DNA from: JAJAZB01 sp964244295
Lineage (GTDB): Bacteria > Bacteroidota > Bacteroidia > Cytophagales > Spirosomataceae
Direction: 5' to 3'
DNA length: 64,000 bases
NCBI GenBank assembly: GCA_964244295.1
Contig: CAXTIG010000005.1
Span: 62,001-126,000, forward strand
The notes under the pieces are model-generated. The model was not told where the DNA came from, did no database searches, and was given only the letters and a program-made list of their open reading frames with translations. Shown piece after piece: positions 8,940 through 18,640 of the stretch (the stretch's first letter is position 1; each line of letters starts with the position of its first letter). The translations under genes and the position numbers were made by a program.

Positions 8940-11900
8940 ATGAAGCTTTTTCTATCCCTTACCCATTTGATGCGGCACCTGGTGTGGGTGTGGCTAGGCC
9001 TGGTATCCTTGTTGGCCCAGGGGCAGTACAGCCAGGTGCAGAAAATTACCGCCAATCCACGCGAAAGCAACGCCGAGTATGGCGGGGACGTGGCCGTGGA
9101 TGGGGCCGTCATGGTGGTGGGCGCCCGCCGATTAGATTCAGGTGGTGGAGCCGCTTACGTCTATGAGTTGAGCGGGGGCACCTGGACTCAGACCCAAAAG
9201 CTGGTGGCCTCTGACCGGACACGGGGTGACGTCTTCGGCACTTCGGTAGCCATCTCGGGCAGCACCATCGTGGTGGGGGCTTTACGGGAAGACGAGGATG
9301 CCAGCGGCGGCAATACGCTCAATGATCCCGGGTCGGCGTACGTTTTTGAGAAGAGCGGCAGCACCTGGACTCAGACCCAAAAGCTGGTGGCCAGTGACCG
9401 GACAGATGGTGACTTCTTCGGCTCCTCGGTAGCCATCTCGGGCAGCACCCTCGTGGTGGGGGCCGACGGAGACGCGGGTCAGGCCGGGTCGGCGTACGTT
9501 TTTGAGAAGAGCGGCAGCACCTGGGCGCAGGCCCAAAAGCTGGTGGCCTCTGACCGGGCAGCGGCTGACATCTTCGGCATCTCGGTAGGCATCTCGGGCA
9601 CCACCATCGTGGTGGGGGCTGTGTTTGAAGACGAGGATGCCAGCGGGCAAAATACGGTGTCTGGAGCCGGTTCAGCGTACGTCTTTGAGAAGAGCGGCAG
9701 CACCTGGACTCAGGCCCAAAAGCTGGTGGCCTCCGACCGGGCAGGTTCTGACTACTTCGGCCGGTCAGTAGCCATCTCGGGCAGCACCCTCGTGGTGGGG
9801 GCTGAGTTCGAAGACGAGGATGCCAGCGGCGGTAATACGCTGAGTAATGCCGGGTCAGCGTACGTTTTTGAGAAGAGCGGGAGTACCTGGACTCAGGCCC
9901 AAAAGCTGGTGGCCAATGACCGGGCAGCGGGCGACCAATTCGGCTGGTCAGTAGCCATCTCGGGCAGCACCCTCGTGGTGGGGGCCGACGGAGACGCGGG
10001 TCAGGCCGGGTCGGCGTACGTTTTTGAGAAGAGCGGCAGCACCTGGGCGCAGTCCCAAAAGCTGGTGGCCAATGACCGGGCAGCGGAGGACCGATTCGGC
10101 CGGTCAGTAGCCATCTCGGGCAGCATCATCGTGGTGGGGGCTGAGTTTGAAGACGAGGATGCCAGCGGCGGTAATACGCTGAGTAATGCCGGTTCGGCCT
10201 ACGTCTTTGGGCCCGGTTGCCCGGTGTCGGGTAGCACTGCGTATGTCAACGCCGCCGTGGGCAGCAGTGGGGATGGGTCGGGTTGGGCCACGGCCTTCAA
10301 AACCCTGCAAGAAGCCCTCACGGCGACCAGTACCTGTCCCAACATTACCCAAATCTGGGTGGCCAAAGGCACCTACTACCCCACTGCCGACGCTTCTGGC
10401 AATGCCAGCCCCACCGACCCGCGCGACAAGACATTTTACCTCAAAGACGGCGTGGCCATTTACGGCGGGTTCCCCGACACGGGCAACCCAACCCTGAGCG
10501 AGCGCGACTGGCGCACGTACCCAACGACGCTGAACGGCGAAATCCAGCAGGACAACGACCCCGGCAACAACGCCTACCACGTCGTGCTCTCGGCCAACGA
10601 CGGCCCCGCCACCCGCCTGGATGGCTTCACGATTACGGGGGGAAATGCCAATGGGGGTGGCTCGATAACCGTGGAGGGGCAGGGGTTTGACCGGCATTTG
10701 GCAGGAGGCGCCAACCTGATGAACAGTTCACCCCAATTGGTAAACCTGCTTGTAACGGGAAACGCGGCAAACATCTTCGGTGGGATTCGTGCCTACAATG
10801 GGTCACCTACCCTGAAGAACGTAGCAATCTTAAATCACTCAAACGGGGGCATGGCGTACATTACCGGCTCCATCAATCCTTTAGTCATCACCATGACCAA
10901 CGTCGTTTTTGCGGGAAACTCTACCAATTCCGGCGGCGGCGGCTTGCAGTTGAATGGCCAAAACATGACGGCCAACCTGACCAACGTCGTTTTTGCCAAC
11001 AATTCCGCTTCAAATACTGGGGGAGCGATGGTTAACGCGGCCTGCACCACCAACCTCGTCAATTGCACGTTTTACAACAATTCGGCGGGAGGGAGTGGCG
11101 GGGCGATGTACAACGTGACCGCGACGGTGAACGACAAAAACGGCATTTATTACAACAACAACAACGGCAACACTGCCTACAGCGGCGTTTTCAACTTCAA
11201 TTCTTCGGGCGTTTCGGTCAGTACGTTCAACCCGACAACAACCCTGTCGGGCACCGACCCCAAGTTCGTCAACGCCGCGAATCCCATCGGCCCCGATAAC
11301 TTCTGGATGACGGCCGACGACGGCCTGGCCCTGGCCGACGACTCCCCGGCCATCAACGCCGGCACCCTCGCCGGCGCTCCCACCACCGACATCCGGGGCC
11401 TGACCCGCACCGGCAACCCCGACCAGGGGGCCTATGAAGGCTCCTGCACCCTGCCCACGGCGTTCACCGTTACGGGCGGGGGCGGCTATTGCACCGGGGG
11501 CAGCGGCGTAGCGATTGGCTTAAGCGGCTCGGAAAGCGGCGTGAGTTACCAGTTGAAAAACAGCGCCAATACCGTCGTGGCGACGGCAACAGGCAACGGC
11601 TCGGCCCTGAGTTTTGGCACCTTCACCACGGCGGGCACCTACACCGTCGTCGCCATTCGAACGGAAACCTGCACGGGGCCCATGACCGGCAGCGCCACGG
11701 TGAGCGTCAACCCGCCGCCGACACCCAGCATCACGGCCAGCGGCCCGACCACCTTCTGCGCGGGCGGCAGCGTGACCCTCTCGGCGGGCACGTACAGCAG
11801 CTACGTCTGGAAAAACGGCGACACCCAAGTCAGCACCGACCCCACCTACGTGGCTACCGCCCCCGGCAGCTACACCGTCACCGTCACCGACGGTAGTTGC

Positions 11901-13127
11901 ACGGCCACCTCTAGCCCCGTGGTGGTGACCGTCACCACCCCCGTCTTCACCCAGCAACCCAGCGTTCCGGAGAATTTGGTCGTGTGCGCCAACGGCACCG
12001 TCTCGATTTCCTTCAACGTCAACTGCCCCGGCAGCGGCCCCTTCACGGCCCAACTCTCCAACCCCGGCGGCACCTTCACCTCCGGCACCCAGAACCTGGG
12101 TACCGTCACGCCCGGCGTAGCCAACCCGCTGACCATCCCTGGCCTAACCCCGACGACCTCGGCGGCCTACCGCATCCGCATCGTGAGCAACCAGCCGGGT
12201 TTCCACTCCGACTCGACGGGAGCGTTCCGAATCAACGCCCTCGCGTTCAACTCCACGCCCACCGTCAGCCAGGTTCCCGCCTGCGCCGGGGCCAGCATCC
12301 GCGTTAGTTTCACTCTCAACGGCAATTGTTCCTTCCTGCCCGGCAATGCCTTCAGCGCCGAGTTGAGCGACGGGAGCGGCTCCTTCGCCAGCCCCGTGGT
12401 ACTCAGTAGCGTCACCCCCGGCATCAACACCCTAACCGTCCCCCCCTCCACCCCCACCGGCAGCGGCTACCGCGTCCGGATTCGGGCCACGAATCCGGCT
12501 CAGATCTCGGCCCAGAGCGCACCGTTCTCCGTCAACCAGCCCGCCTTTGCCTCGACCCCCAGCGTGAGTGGCGACAACAAATGCGCCGGGGAGTCGGTCC
12601 GGTTCAGCTTCAGCGTGGGCTGCGCCTTTTTTGCGGGCAACACGTTTACGGCTCAACTTTCCAACGCCAGCGGGGTTTTCGCGGCCAGCCCCGTTTCGCT
12701 GGGCACGGTCAGTCCAGGGGCCTTGAACAACGTGGTCATTCCGGCGGGTACTCCGGCGGGCACGGGCTACAAGATTCGGGTGTTGAGCAGCAACCCCATG
12801 GTGACCAGTGCGGTGAGCGCCAATTTCCGGGTGAAAGCCTGCGGCCCGAATCGGGAGATTGCCCCGGAGGCAACCGGGTTACGGGTGGTGGTCAGCCCCA
12901 ACCCTTCGCCGGAAGGACGTTTACAAATCAGCGTCAGCGGAGCGGACGGGCAGGCCCTGCGGGTGGAGATGTTCAACGGGGCGGGCCTGAGCATTCGCCA
13001 GCAAACGCTGGAAAAAGCCGGGGAGGAAGAAACCCTGACCTGGGACATTTCCCGCCAGCCCCAGGGCTTGTACCTGCTGCGCGTCAGCGGGGGGCGGGAA
13101 ACAAAAACGCTGAAAGTGCTGCACTAA
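8940..13127 (+). CDS. Giant T9SS-secreted protein: seven FG-GAP-type propeller repeats, beta-helix, Ig-like stalk
   Basis: A 1395-residue surface protein. After a signal peptide ending LLAQGQ, seven consecutive repeats (residues about 35-425) each carry a core like FGTSVAISGSTIVVGA and a closing YVFEKSGSTW. They are 52 or 61 residues long. Seven repeats would close an integrin-alpha-like beta-propeller. From about residue 432 (YVNAAVGSSGDGSGW) there is a right-handed beta-helix typical of choice-of-anchor proteins, with N-rich turns. Ig/PKD-like domains follow, and from residue about 1103 the same stalk seen in the 2452 and 18641 genes. The end is a type-A sorting domain (SPNPSPEGRL, QPQGLYLLRV, KTLKVLH). 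The role is probably adhesion or binding; no enzyme motif is visible. Confidence 0.9.
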   Translation: MKLFLSLTHLMRHLVWVWLGLVSLLAQGQYSQVQKITANPRESNAEYGGDVAVDGAVMVVGARRLDSGGGAAYVYELSGGTWTQTQKLVASDRTRGDVFGTSVAISGSTIVVGALREDEDASGGNTLNDPGSAYVFEKSGSTWTQTQKLVASDRTDGDFFGSSVAISGSTLVVGADGDAGQAGSAYVFEKSGSTWAQAQKLVASDRAAADIFGISVGISGTTIVVGAVFEDEDASGQNTVSGAGSAYVFEKSGSTWTQAQKLVASDRAGSDYFGRSVAISGSTLVVGAEFEDEDASGGNTLSNAGSAYVFEKSGSTWTQAQKLVANDRAAGDQFGWSVAISGSTLVVGADGDAGQAGSAYVFEKSGSTWAQSQKLVANDRAAEDRFGRSVAISGSIIVVGAEFEDEDASGGNTLSNAGSAYVFGPGCPVSGSTAYVNAAVGSSGDGSGWATAFKTLQEALTATSTCPNITQIWVAKGTYYPTADASGNASPTDPRDKTFYLKDGVAIYGGFPDTGNPTLSERDWRTYPTTLNGEIQQDNDPGNNAYHVVLSANDGPATRLDGFTITGGNANGGGSITVEGQGFDRHLAGGANLMNSSPQLVNLLVTGNAANIFGGIRAYNGSPTLKNVAILNHSNGGMAYITGSINPLVITMTNVVFAGNSTNSGGGGLQLNGQNMTANLTNVVFANNSASNTGGAMVNAACTTNLVNCTFYNNSAGGSGGAMYNVTATVNDKNGIYYNNNNGNTAYSGVFNFNSSGVSVSTFNPTTTLSGTDPKFVNAANPIGPDNFWMTADDGLALADDSPAINAGTLAGAPTTDIRGLTRTGNPDQGAYEGSCTLPTAFTVTGGGGYCTGGSGVAIGLSGSESGVSYQLKNSANTVVATATGNGSALSFGTFTTAGTYTVVAIRTETCTGPMTGSATVSVNPPPTPSITASGPTTFCAGGSVTLSAGTYSSYVWKNGDTQVSTDPTYVATAPGSYTVTVTDGSCTATSSPVVVTVTTPVFTQQPSVPENLVVCANGTVSISFNVNCPGSGPFTAQLSNPGGTFTSGTQNLGTVTPGVANPLTIPGLTPTTSAAYRIRIVSNQPGFHSDSTGAFRINALAFNSTPTVSQVPACAGASIRVSFTLNGNCSFLPGNAFSAELSDGSGSFASPVVLSSVTPGINTLTVPPSTPTGSGYRVRIRATNPAQISAQSAPFSVNQPAFASTPSVSGDNKCAGESVRFSFSVGCAFFAGNTFTAQLSNASGVFAASPVSLGTVSPGALNNVVIPAGTPAGTGYKIRVLSSNPMVTSAVSANFRVKACGPNREIAPEATGLRVVVSPNPSPEGRLQISVSGADGQALRVEMFNGAGLSIRQQTLEKAGEEETLTWDISRQPQGLYLLRVSGGRETKTLKVLH
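9181..10205 (+). repeat. In-frame tandem repeats encoding propeller blades
   Basis: Six strongly conserved DNA units of 156 or 183 bp, plus a diverged first unit upstream, encode the propeller blades. Some segments are virtually identical: the stretch beginning GCCGACGGAGACGCGGGTCA occurs near 9462 and again near 9985. Both unit lengths are multiples of three, so recombination between units would change blade number without breaking the frame. Confidence 0.85.
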
Positions 13128-13130
13128 GGA

Positions 13131-13158
13131 ATCGGGGCCTCCCCGAAGAGGCCCCGAC
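13131..13158 (+). terminator. Hairpin after the second T9SS gene
   Basis: Arms TCGGGGCCTC (13132-13141) and GAGGCCCCGA (13148-13157) with a 6-nt loop lie 4 nt after the stop codon. The T-run downstream is poor, so this may end transcription weakly or stabilise the 3' end. Confidence 0.6.
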
Positions 13159-13343
13159 TTAAACCGTCTTTTGTCCCCAGGCCGGAACGTACTTCGGGAA
13201 AAGCTCCACCGCTTCGACCTATTTCGTACAGGGACAATTAATTTCGCCGGGGAAAACTCGCCCAATGGCCCGGATGCAGTGCCGGAATGGGAAGAGTTCA
13301 GCCTGATTTTCAACTTTTTTCTACCCATCAATCCAACCTACTC

Positions 13344-14279
13344 ATGCAAACCATCGGCATTATCGGTGGCGCGGGCTTTATTGGCAGCCACGTCACCAAA
13401 AAATTTCTGGAAGAAGGTTATCAGGTAAAAGTGTCGTCCACCGACCTCAGCAACACGGGCAAGTACGCGCATTTACAGGCTTTCGAAAACGCCGAAAACC
13501 TGACCGTTTGCGCCTGCGACGTGCGCGACAAGGCCGCCCTAAAAAGCTTCGTGGAAGGCTGCGAGGTGGTCGTCCACGGTGGTACCCCGTTTAACCTCGA
13601 CGTAAAAGACCCGCAAACCGAGCTGTTCGACCCGACTGTAGCCGGTACGGAAAATTTCCTGGACGTGGTCAAAGGGACCGAAGGGCTGAAAAAAGTTGTG
13701 ATGGTGGCGTCGGTCGCGGGCTGGAACACCTCCTTTCCGATGGCCCCGGCCCCGTACCCGGCCAACCACGTGTTCACCGAAACCGACACCCCCTATTTTA
13801 GCGCCGAAGACCATCCCTACGCCCAGGCCAAGTTTCTAGCCGATCAGGTGGTTCGGAAATTCACGGAAGAAAATCCCGATTTGCCGGTCGAGATCACCAC
13901 CGTTTCACCCACGTTCGTGATTGGCAACGCCCTGTCGGCCCGGTCTGATTCAACATCGATGGGTATGCAGTATCTGTTCAAAAATAAGATTGCCCCCAAC
14001 CCCTTCGTCGAAATGCTTTTCGCCACCGACGTGGTCTTTTCGATGGTGGATGTGCGCGACGTAGCCGAAGCGATTTTTCAGGCCGCCACCCGCAGCGGGC
14101 TGCACGGTAAAAACTACCTCCTGGCCAGCGAAAGCTACCCCATCTCGGACATCTCGCGGATGCTGAACCAACAGGCCCCGCTGGCCGCCGGGGCTACCGT
14201 TTATGACAGGACGTTAGCCCAAAAAGACCTCGGAATGACGTTTAGGCCCGCTCAGGAAACATTGATTCAGTGTGTGTGA
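13344..14279 (+). CDS. NAD(P)-dependent epimerase/dehydratase family protein (extended SDR)
   Basis: A 311-residue extended short-chain dehydrogenase. The N-terminus MQTIGIIGGAGFIGSHV has the glycine-rich GxxGxxG nucleotide-binding motif. An Asp-containing strand (VCACDVRD) follows, and an active-site YAQAK supplies the YxxxK pair. The substrate-binding half resembles dihydroflavonol reductase/cinnamoyl reductase-like SDRs (VTTVSPTFVIGNAL-type region). The ATG at 13344 is chosen over an upstream ATG at 13287 because the Rossmann strand begins there. The substrate cannot be inferred. The next gene follows after 28 nt on the same strand, so they may be co-transcribed. Confidence 0.88.
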   Translation: MQTIGIIGGAGFIGSHVTKKFLEEGYQVKVSSTDLSNTGKYAHLQAFENAENLTVCACDVRDKAALKSFVEGCEVVVHGGTPFNLDVKDPQTELFDPTVAGTENFLDVVKGTEGLKKVVMVASVAGWNTSFPMAPAPYPANHVFTETDTPYFSAEDHPYAQAKFLADQVVRKFTEENPDLPVEITTVSPTFVIGNALSARSDSTSMGMQYLFKNKIAPNPFVEMLFATDVVFSMVDVRDVAEAIFQAATRSGLHGKNYLLASESYPISDISRMLNQQAPLAAGATVYDRTLAQKDLGMTFRPAQETLIQCV

Positions 14280-14307
14280 TTTCTTAAACCAAACCCTCCA
14301 TTCAAAA

Positions 14308-14825
14308 ATGAAAACCAACTCACTCCCCCAAGCTTTGACCGCTTTCGTCGTTCTGCTCGCGTTGGCCGTTGGCTGCAACACCGCACCCAACCAGACCGAC
14401 CAGAAGACAACGGCAAAATCCGACACCCCGGAGTATTTCCAGCTACGGCCCGAGGTAGAAAAAGCCTACGGCTACACCCACGCCGGCCGGATTGGCGACG
14501 AACTGAAAATCTCCGGTGCCGTGAGCATGGACGACAAGGGCAATCTGACGGCCCCCGGCGACATGAAGCAACAAATGGTCAACTGCTACGCCGACCTCGA
14601 CAAAATCCTGAAACACTACGGCTACATCGCAACGGCGAACCGCTGGGCGACGTGGTGGTTGAAAACATTCTGACCACCAACATGGCCGAATTCGAGAAGC
14701 AGGCAGGCTACCGCAACACGATTTACAAAAAGCAATTCCCGACCGGCTCGTGGTTTGGCGTGAAGGAACTGGCCCTGCCCGGTCAGTTGATCGAGATTGA
14801 GTTGGAAGCGTACAAGGTTCACTGA
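14308..14825 (+). pseudogene. Frameshifted RidA/YjgF-family lipoprotein
   Basis: The first frame begins at ATG 14308 with a lipoprotein signal (LALAVGC) and continues with RidA-like sequence (ISGAVSMDDKGNLTAPGD, then LDKILKHYG). Around 14625-14640 the homology jumps to another frame: GDVVVENILTTNMAEF, then KKQFPTGSWFGVKELALPG and the end at TGA 14825. The second part matches the RidA C-terminal half, including the ELALPG and EIELEA stretches. The frame change equals one missing base. RidA proteins deaminate reactive enamines, but the lipid anchor would place this one in the cell envelope. It is either a true recent pseudogene or a sequencing error; without the shift it would be a full-length protein of about 172 residues. 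Confidence 0.8.
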
Positions 14826-14893
14826 AAAACCGCCTTTTCATTTTTACCCTAAACAAGCTTAATTTGCTGGCATAGACCCGATTAGCGTAGCCG

Positions 14894-16222
<1,329 letters not shown>

Positions 16223-16234
16223 TTCGTCACGACC

Positions 16235-17302
16235 ATGAAAAAAGCCCTGACCCTCCTTCTTTTTTACGTCATGCTGGCCTCTGCCGCCTTCGCCCAATCG
16301 GGCAGCCCGGTTATCGAATCGGCCAATCGGTTTCTCGCTACGTTGAGTGCCGACGAACTGGCCAAAACGCAGTACGCCTTCCCCGATTCGCTGCGGTACA
16401 AGTGGACGAACCTGCCCGTGGGCATGGTGCCCCGGCCCGGCATCGCCTACGGGACGCTGTCCGACCAGAGCCGGATGGCGTTTCACCGGGTGCTGTCGGC
16501 GATGCTGAGTTCGCAGGGGTACCTGAAAACGACCAGCATCATGCAGTTGGACGACATCCTGAACACGCTCTACCAACAGGCCTTCGACAAGGGCGAGATT
16601 GACCAGAAAAGGCTCACCATGATGCAGAATCTGAAATGGGCGCACGGGAACTACTTCATTTCAATTTGGGGCAAACCGCAGACGGGCGAACCCTGGGGCC
16701 TGAATTTCGGCGGGCACCACTTGGCCCTGAGCCTGACCTCCGACGGGCAGTACGTCTCCATGTCGCCGTATTTTGTGGGCACCGACCCCTCGGAAGTGAA
16801 ATCGGCCAAGTACGCGGGGCTGCGGGTGTTGAGCAAGGAAGAAGATTACGGCTTCATGCTCGTCAATATGCTAACCGACCCGCAGAAAGCCATCGCGGTG
16901 CTGAAGCAGGACGTACCGAAAGACATCATCACGTCGCCCCAGGCCCAGCAACGCATCACCGAGTACTACGGCCTGGCCGCCCGGCAGTTTACCGCCGACC
17001 AGAAAACGATGCTCAAGCTGCTGATTCAGGAATACACCCACAATTTCGAGCACCAGAAAGCGCATCAGCTTTTCGACAAAATCATGAAATCGGGCATCGA
17101 AAAGGTGTACTTTGCCTGGGTGGGAAGCCTAGAGAACAACCAGCCGCACTACTACATCCTCAACGGCCCCGACTTCCTGATCGAATACGACAACGTCGGG
17201 TTTCAGAACGATGGCAACCACATCCACGCCATTTTGCGCGAGAAAGGCCAGGATTTTGGCGAAGATTTGTTGAAGCAACATTACCTGCACGTGAAACATT
17301 GA
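16235..17302 (+). CDS. Secreted DUF3500 family protein
   Basis: A 355-residue protein with a clear signal peptide (cut after AAFAQ). The rest matches the DUF3500 family by pattern: WTNLPVGMVPRPGIAYG near the start, WGLNFGGHHLALSLT in the middle, and HYYILNGPDFLIEYDN with a final NHIHAILRE. The conserved His and Asp residues in the last part suggest a metal site, but no activity is established for the family that I know of. It is probably co-transcribed with the NTF2-kinase gene upstream. A simple-repeat spacer begins right after its stop. Confidence 0.85.
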   Translation: MKKALTLLLFYVMLASAAFAQSGSPVIESANRFLATLSADELAKTQYAFPDSLRYKWTNLPVGMVPRPGIAYGTLSDQSRMAFHRVLSAMLSSQGYLKTTSIMQLDDILNTLYQQAFDKGEIDQKRLTMMQNLKWAHGNYFISIWGKPQTGEPWGLNFGGHHLALSLTSDGQYVSMSPYFVGTDPSEVKSAKYAGLRVLSKEEDYGFMLVNMLTDPQKAIAVLKQDVPKDIITSPQAQQRITEYYGLAARQFTADQKTMLKLLIQEYTHNFEHQKAHQLFDKIMKSGIEKVYFAWVGSLENNQPHYYILNGPDFLIEYDNVGFQNDGNHIHAILREKGQDFGEDLLKQHYLHVKH

Positions 17303-17410
17303 TTAGGTGGTAATTGGGTGAATGGGTAATTTAGTAATTAGTTTTTCGGAATAAAAACCTGCTTATCAACCAATTACCTAATCACCCAATTACCCATTTA
17401 CCCAATCCCC
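17303..17410. repeat. Simple-repeat inverted element (GGTAATTGGGTGA family), copy 1
   Basis: The spacer between the DUF3500 stop (17302) and the next start consists of short permuted repeats: TAATTGGGTGAATGGGTAAT on the left, and the complement-type ACCTAATCACCCAATTACCC and ATTTACCCAAT on the right. The copies can pair into a hairpin. Near-identical wording (ATTACCCATTTACCCAAT) recurs at 41797-41815. Confidence 0.7.
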
Positions 17411-17419
17411 GATTTCATC

Positions 17420-17917
17420 ATGACCACCCCCGACGAAAATTTCGACGCGCTCCAGCTCGAATTACCGCCCCCACCCGCCCCGAAAGGGGTTTACAAACCC
17501 TGCCTGATTGTCGGCAGTTTTATCTACGTGTCGGGGCATGGCCCCTACCTGCCCGATGGCACCTTGCTGACGGGCCGCATCGGAGCCGACGTGGACGCCG
17601 CCTTCGGCATCGAGGCGGCACAACAAACGGGGCTGGCCATTTTATCGACCTTGAAAGCCACACTGGGAAGCCTGAACCGGGTGAAGCAGGTAGTGAAAAT
17701 TCTCGGCATGGTCAACTGCGTGGCGGAATTTGACGAACACCCCAAAATCATCAACGGCTGTAGCGAACTCTTCGCCAAAATCTGGGGGGACGAACGCGGC
17801 ATCGGGGTGCGTAGCGCGGTGGGGATGGGTTCGCTGCCCGGCCATATTTCGGTGGAAATCGAGGCGATGTTTGAACTTGAAACCGACTACCTCACCAACC
17901 TCAACTTGGAGCTTTAA
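17420..17917 (+). CDS. RidA/YjgF-like family protein (probable enamine/imine deaminase)
   Basis: A 165-residue intact member of the RidA superfamily, longer than classic RidA (about 130). Visible features are the N-terminal strand FIYVSGHGPYLPDG, the helix LKATLGSLNRVKQVVKILG, and the end region RSAVGMGSLPGHISVEIEAMFEL. The region where classic RidA carries its catalytic Arg reads GVRSAVG, so it may retain an Arg. These proteins act as cytosolic trimers on reactive amino-acid intermediates. No signal peptide is present. It is the second RidA-family gene within 3.2 kb. Confidence 0.88.
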   Translation: MTTPDENFDALQLELPPPPAPKGVYKPCLIVGSFIYVSGHGPYLPDGTLLTGRIGADVDAAFGIEAAQQTGLAILSTLKATLGSLNRVKQVVKILGMVNCVAEFDEHPKIINGCSELFAKIWGDERGIGVRSAVGMGSLPGHISVEIEAMFELETDYLTNLNLEL

Positions 17918-17931
17918 TTTTCGTGTGCGAC

Positions 17932-17990
17932 GGTCACCCTGAGCGGAGCGGTCCGCCGCTGCGGTCGAAGGGTGACCTCCTTTTTTTAAG
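17932..17990 (+). terminator. Hairpin with T-run after RidA (GGTCACCCTGAGCG-type element)
   Basis: Arms GGTCACCCT (17932-17940) and AGGGTGACC (17969-17977) enclose a GC-rich loop with its own CGGTCCGCCGC-type self-complementarity, and TTTTTTT follows at 17981. It resembles the dispersed GTCATCCTGAGC-type inverted repeats elsewhere in this window. Confidence 0.7.
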
Positions 17991-18020
17991 GAAAATCGAA
18001 ATCCCAAACCGCTACTTTTC

Positions 18021-18640
18021 CTGAAAAACACTCCTTTGCAACAATACACGAAGTTTCTGACACAATAGCAGAAGCCCGTTCTTCGGCAGTTCCTCAGTTT
18101 TACAGCAGCGAAACCCAGCCCCTTCGCTGCTGTCATGCCTTCCCTTTTTTTCGCTTCGATTCGGCTTGCCCAGCTACTCCTGCCCGCCGCCCTGGCCGGA
18201 TTGCTAGCGACCTGCACCCCCACCGACCTGGAGCGGAGGCAGGCCGATAACCTGCGCCTGACCAAAGCCCTGCACGCCTGCCTCAACCGAGGCGACTGGC
18301 CCGCCATCGGCGGCCTGTGCGCCCCGACCGTCCGCTACCGGGGTCGGCTGAGTGGCTTTGCCGAGGAGGACGAACCCCAGGCCCAGTTTCTATCCCGCTA
18401 CCGCAGTACCCTGTTTGCCGACCGGCCCGGCCCATTCGAAATCCGGCAGGTGTACCCCGCCGAGGGGTATCACGTAATTGTGGAAGGGCGCGTGGGCCAG
18501 CCGCCCGACACGACCCGGCCGTTTTGCCTGATTTACACCATCGAAGACGAGCACATCTCCCGGCTGCATGCCTATTGACAACGACTTACTTTCTCAAAAC
18601 CCAAATCAGTTTTCCTTCGTCAAACCCCTTTTTAATCCCC
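18021..18640 (+). repeat. Segmental duplication, copy B (partner at 8201-8880)
   Basis: This copy contains the upstream ACAATACACGAAG motif once (18041-18053), TTTCTGACACAATAGCA, CCTCAGTTTTACAGCAGC, the lipoprotein gene, and the downstream CCCAAATCAGTTT and TTCGTCAA stretch leading to the T9SS start. Similarity fades where the T9SS signal peptide begins. Confidence 0.8.
18135..18578 (+). CDS. Small NTF2/SnoaL-like lipoprotein, paralogue B
   Basis: A 147-residue paralogue of the protein at 8331, with the same architecture: hydrophobic N-terminus, lipobox-like LLATC, then ALHACLNRGDWPAIGGLCAP, FLSRYRSTLF, VIVEGRVGQPPDTTRP and CLIYTIEDE. The two differ mostly in the signal peptide and a few surface residues. 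It lies 62 nt upstream of the third T9SS gene, repeating the gene order seen at 8.3-13.1 kb. The function is unknown. A partner of, or chaperone-like companion to, the neighbouring secreted protein is conceivable but unproven. Confidence 0.75.
   Translation: MPSLFFASIRLAQLLLPAALAGLLATCTPTDLERRQADNLRLTKALHACLNRGDWPAIGGLCAPTVRYRGRLSGFAEEDEPQAQFLSRYRSTLFADRPGPFEIRQVYPAEGYHVIVEGRVGQPPDTTRPFCLIYTIEDEHISRLHAY

Noticed and set aside
9181..10205. Regular repeats that might suggest a CRISPR array
   Set aside because: The units are 156-183 bp, in frame, and encode FG-GAP-type propeller blades; there are no short direct repeats with unique spacers and no cas genes.
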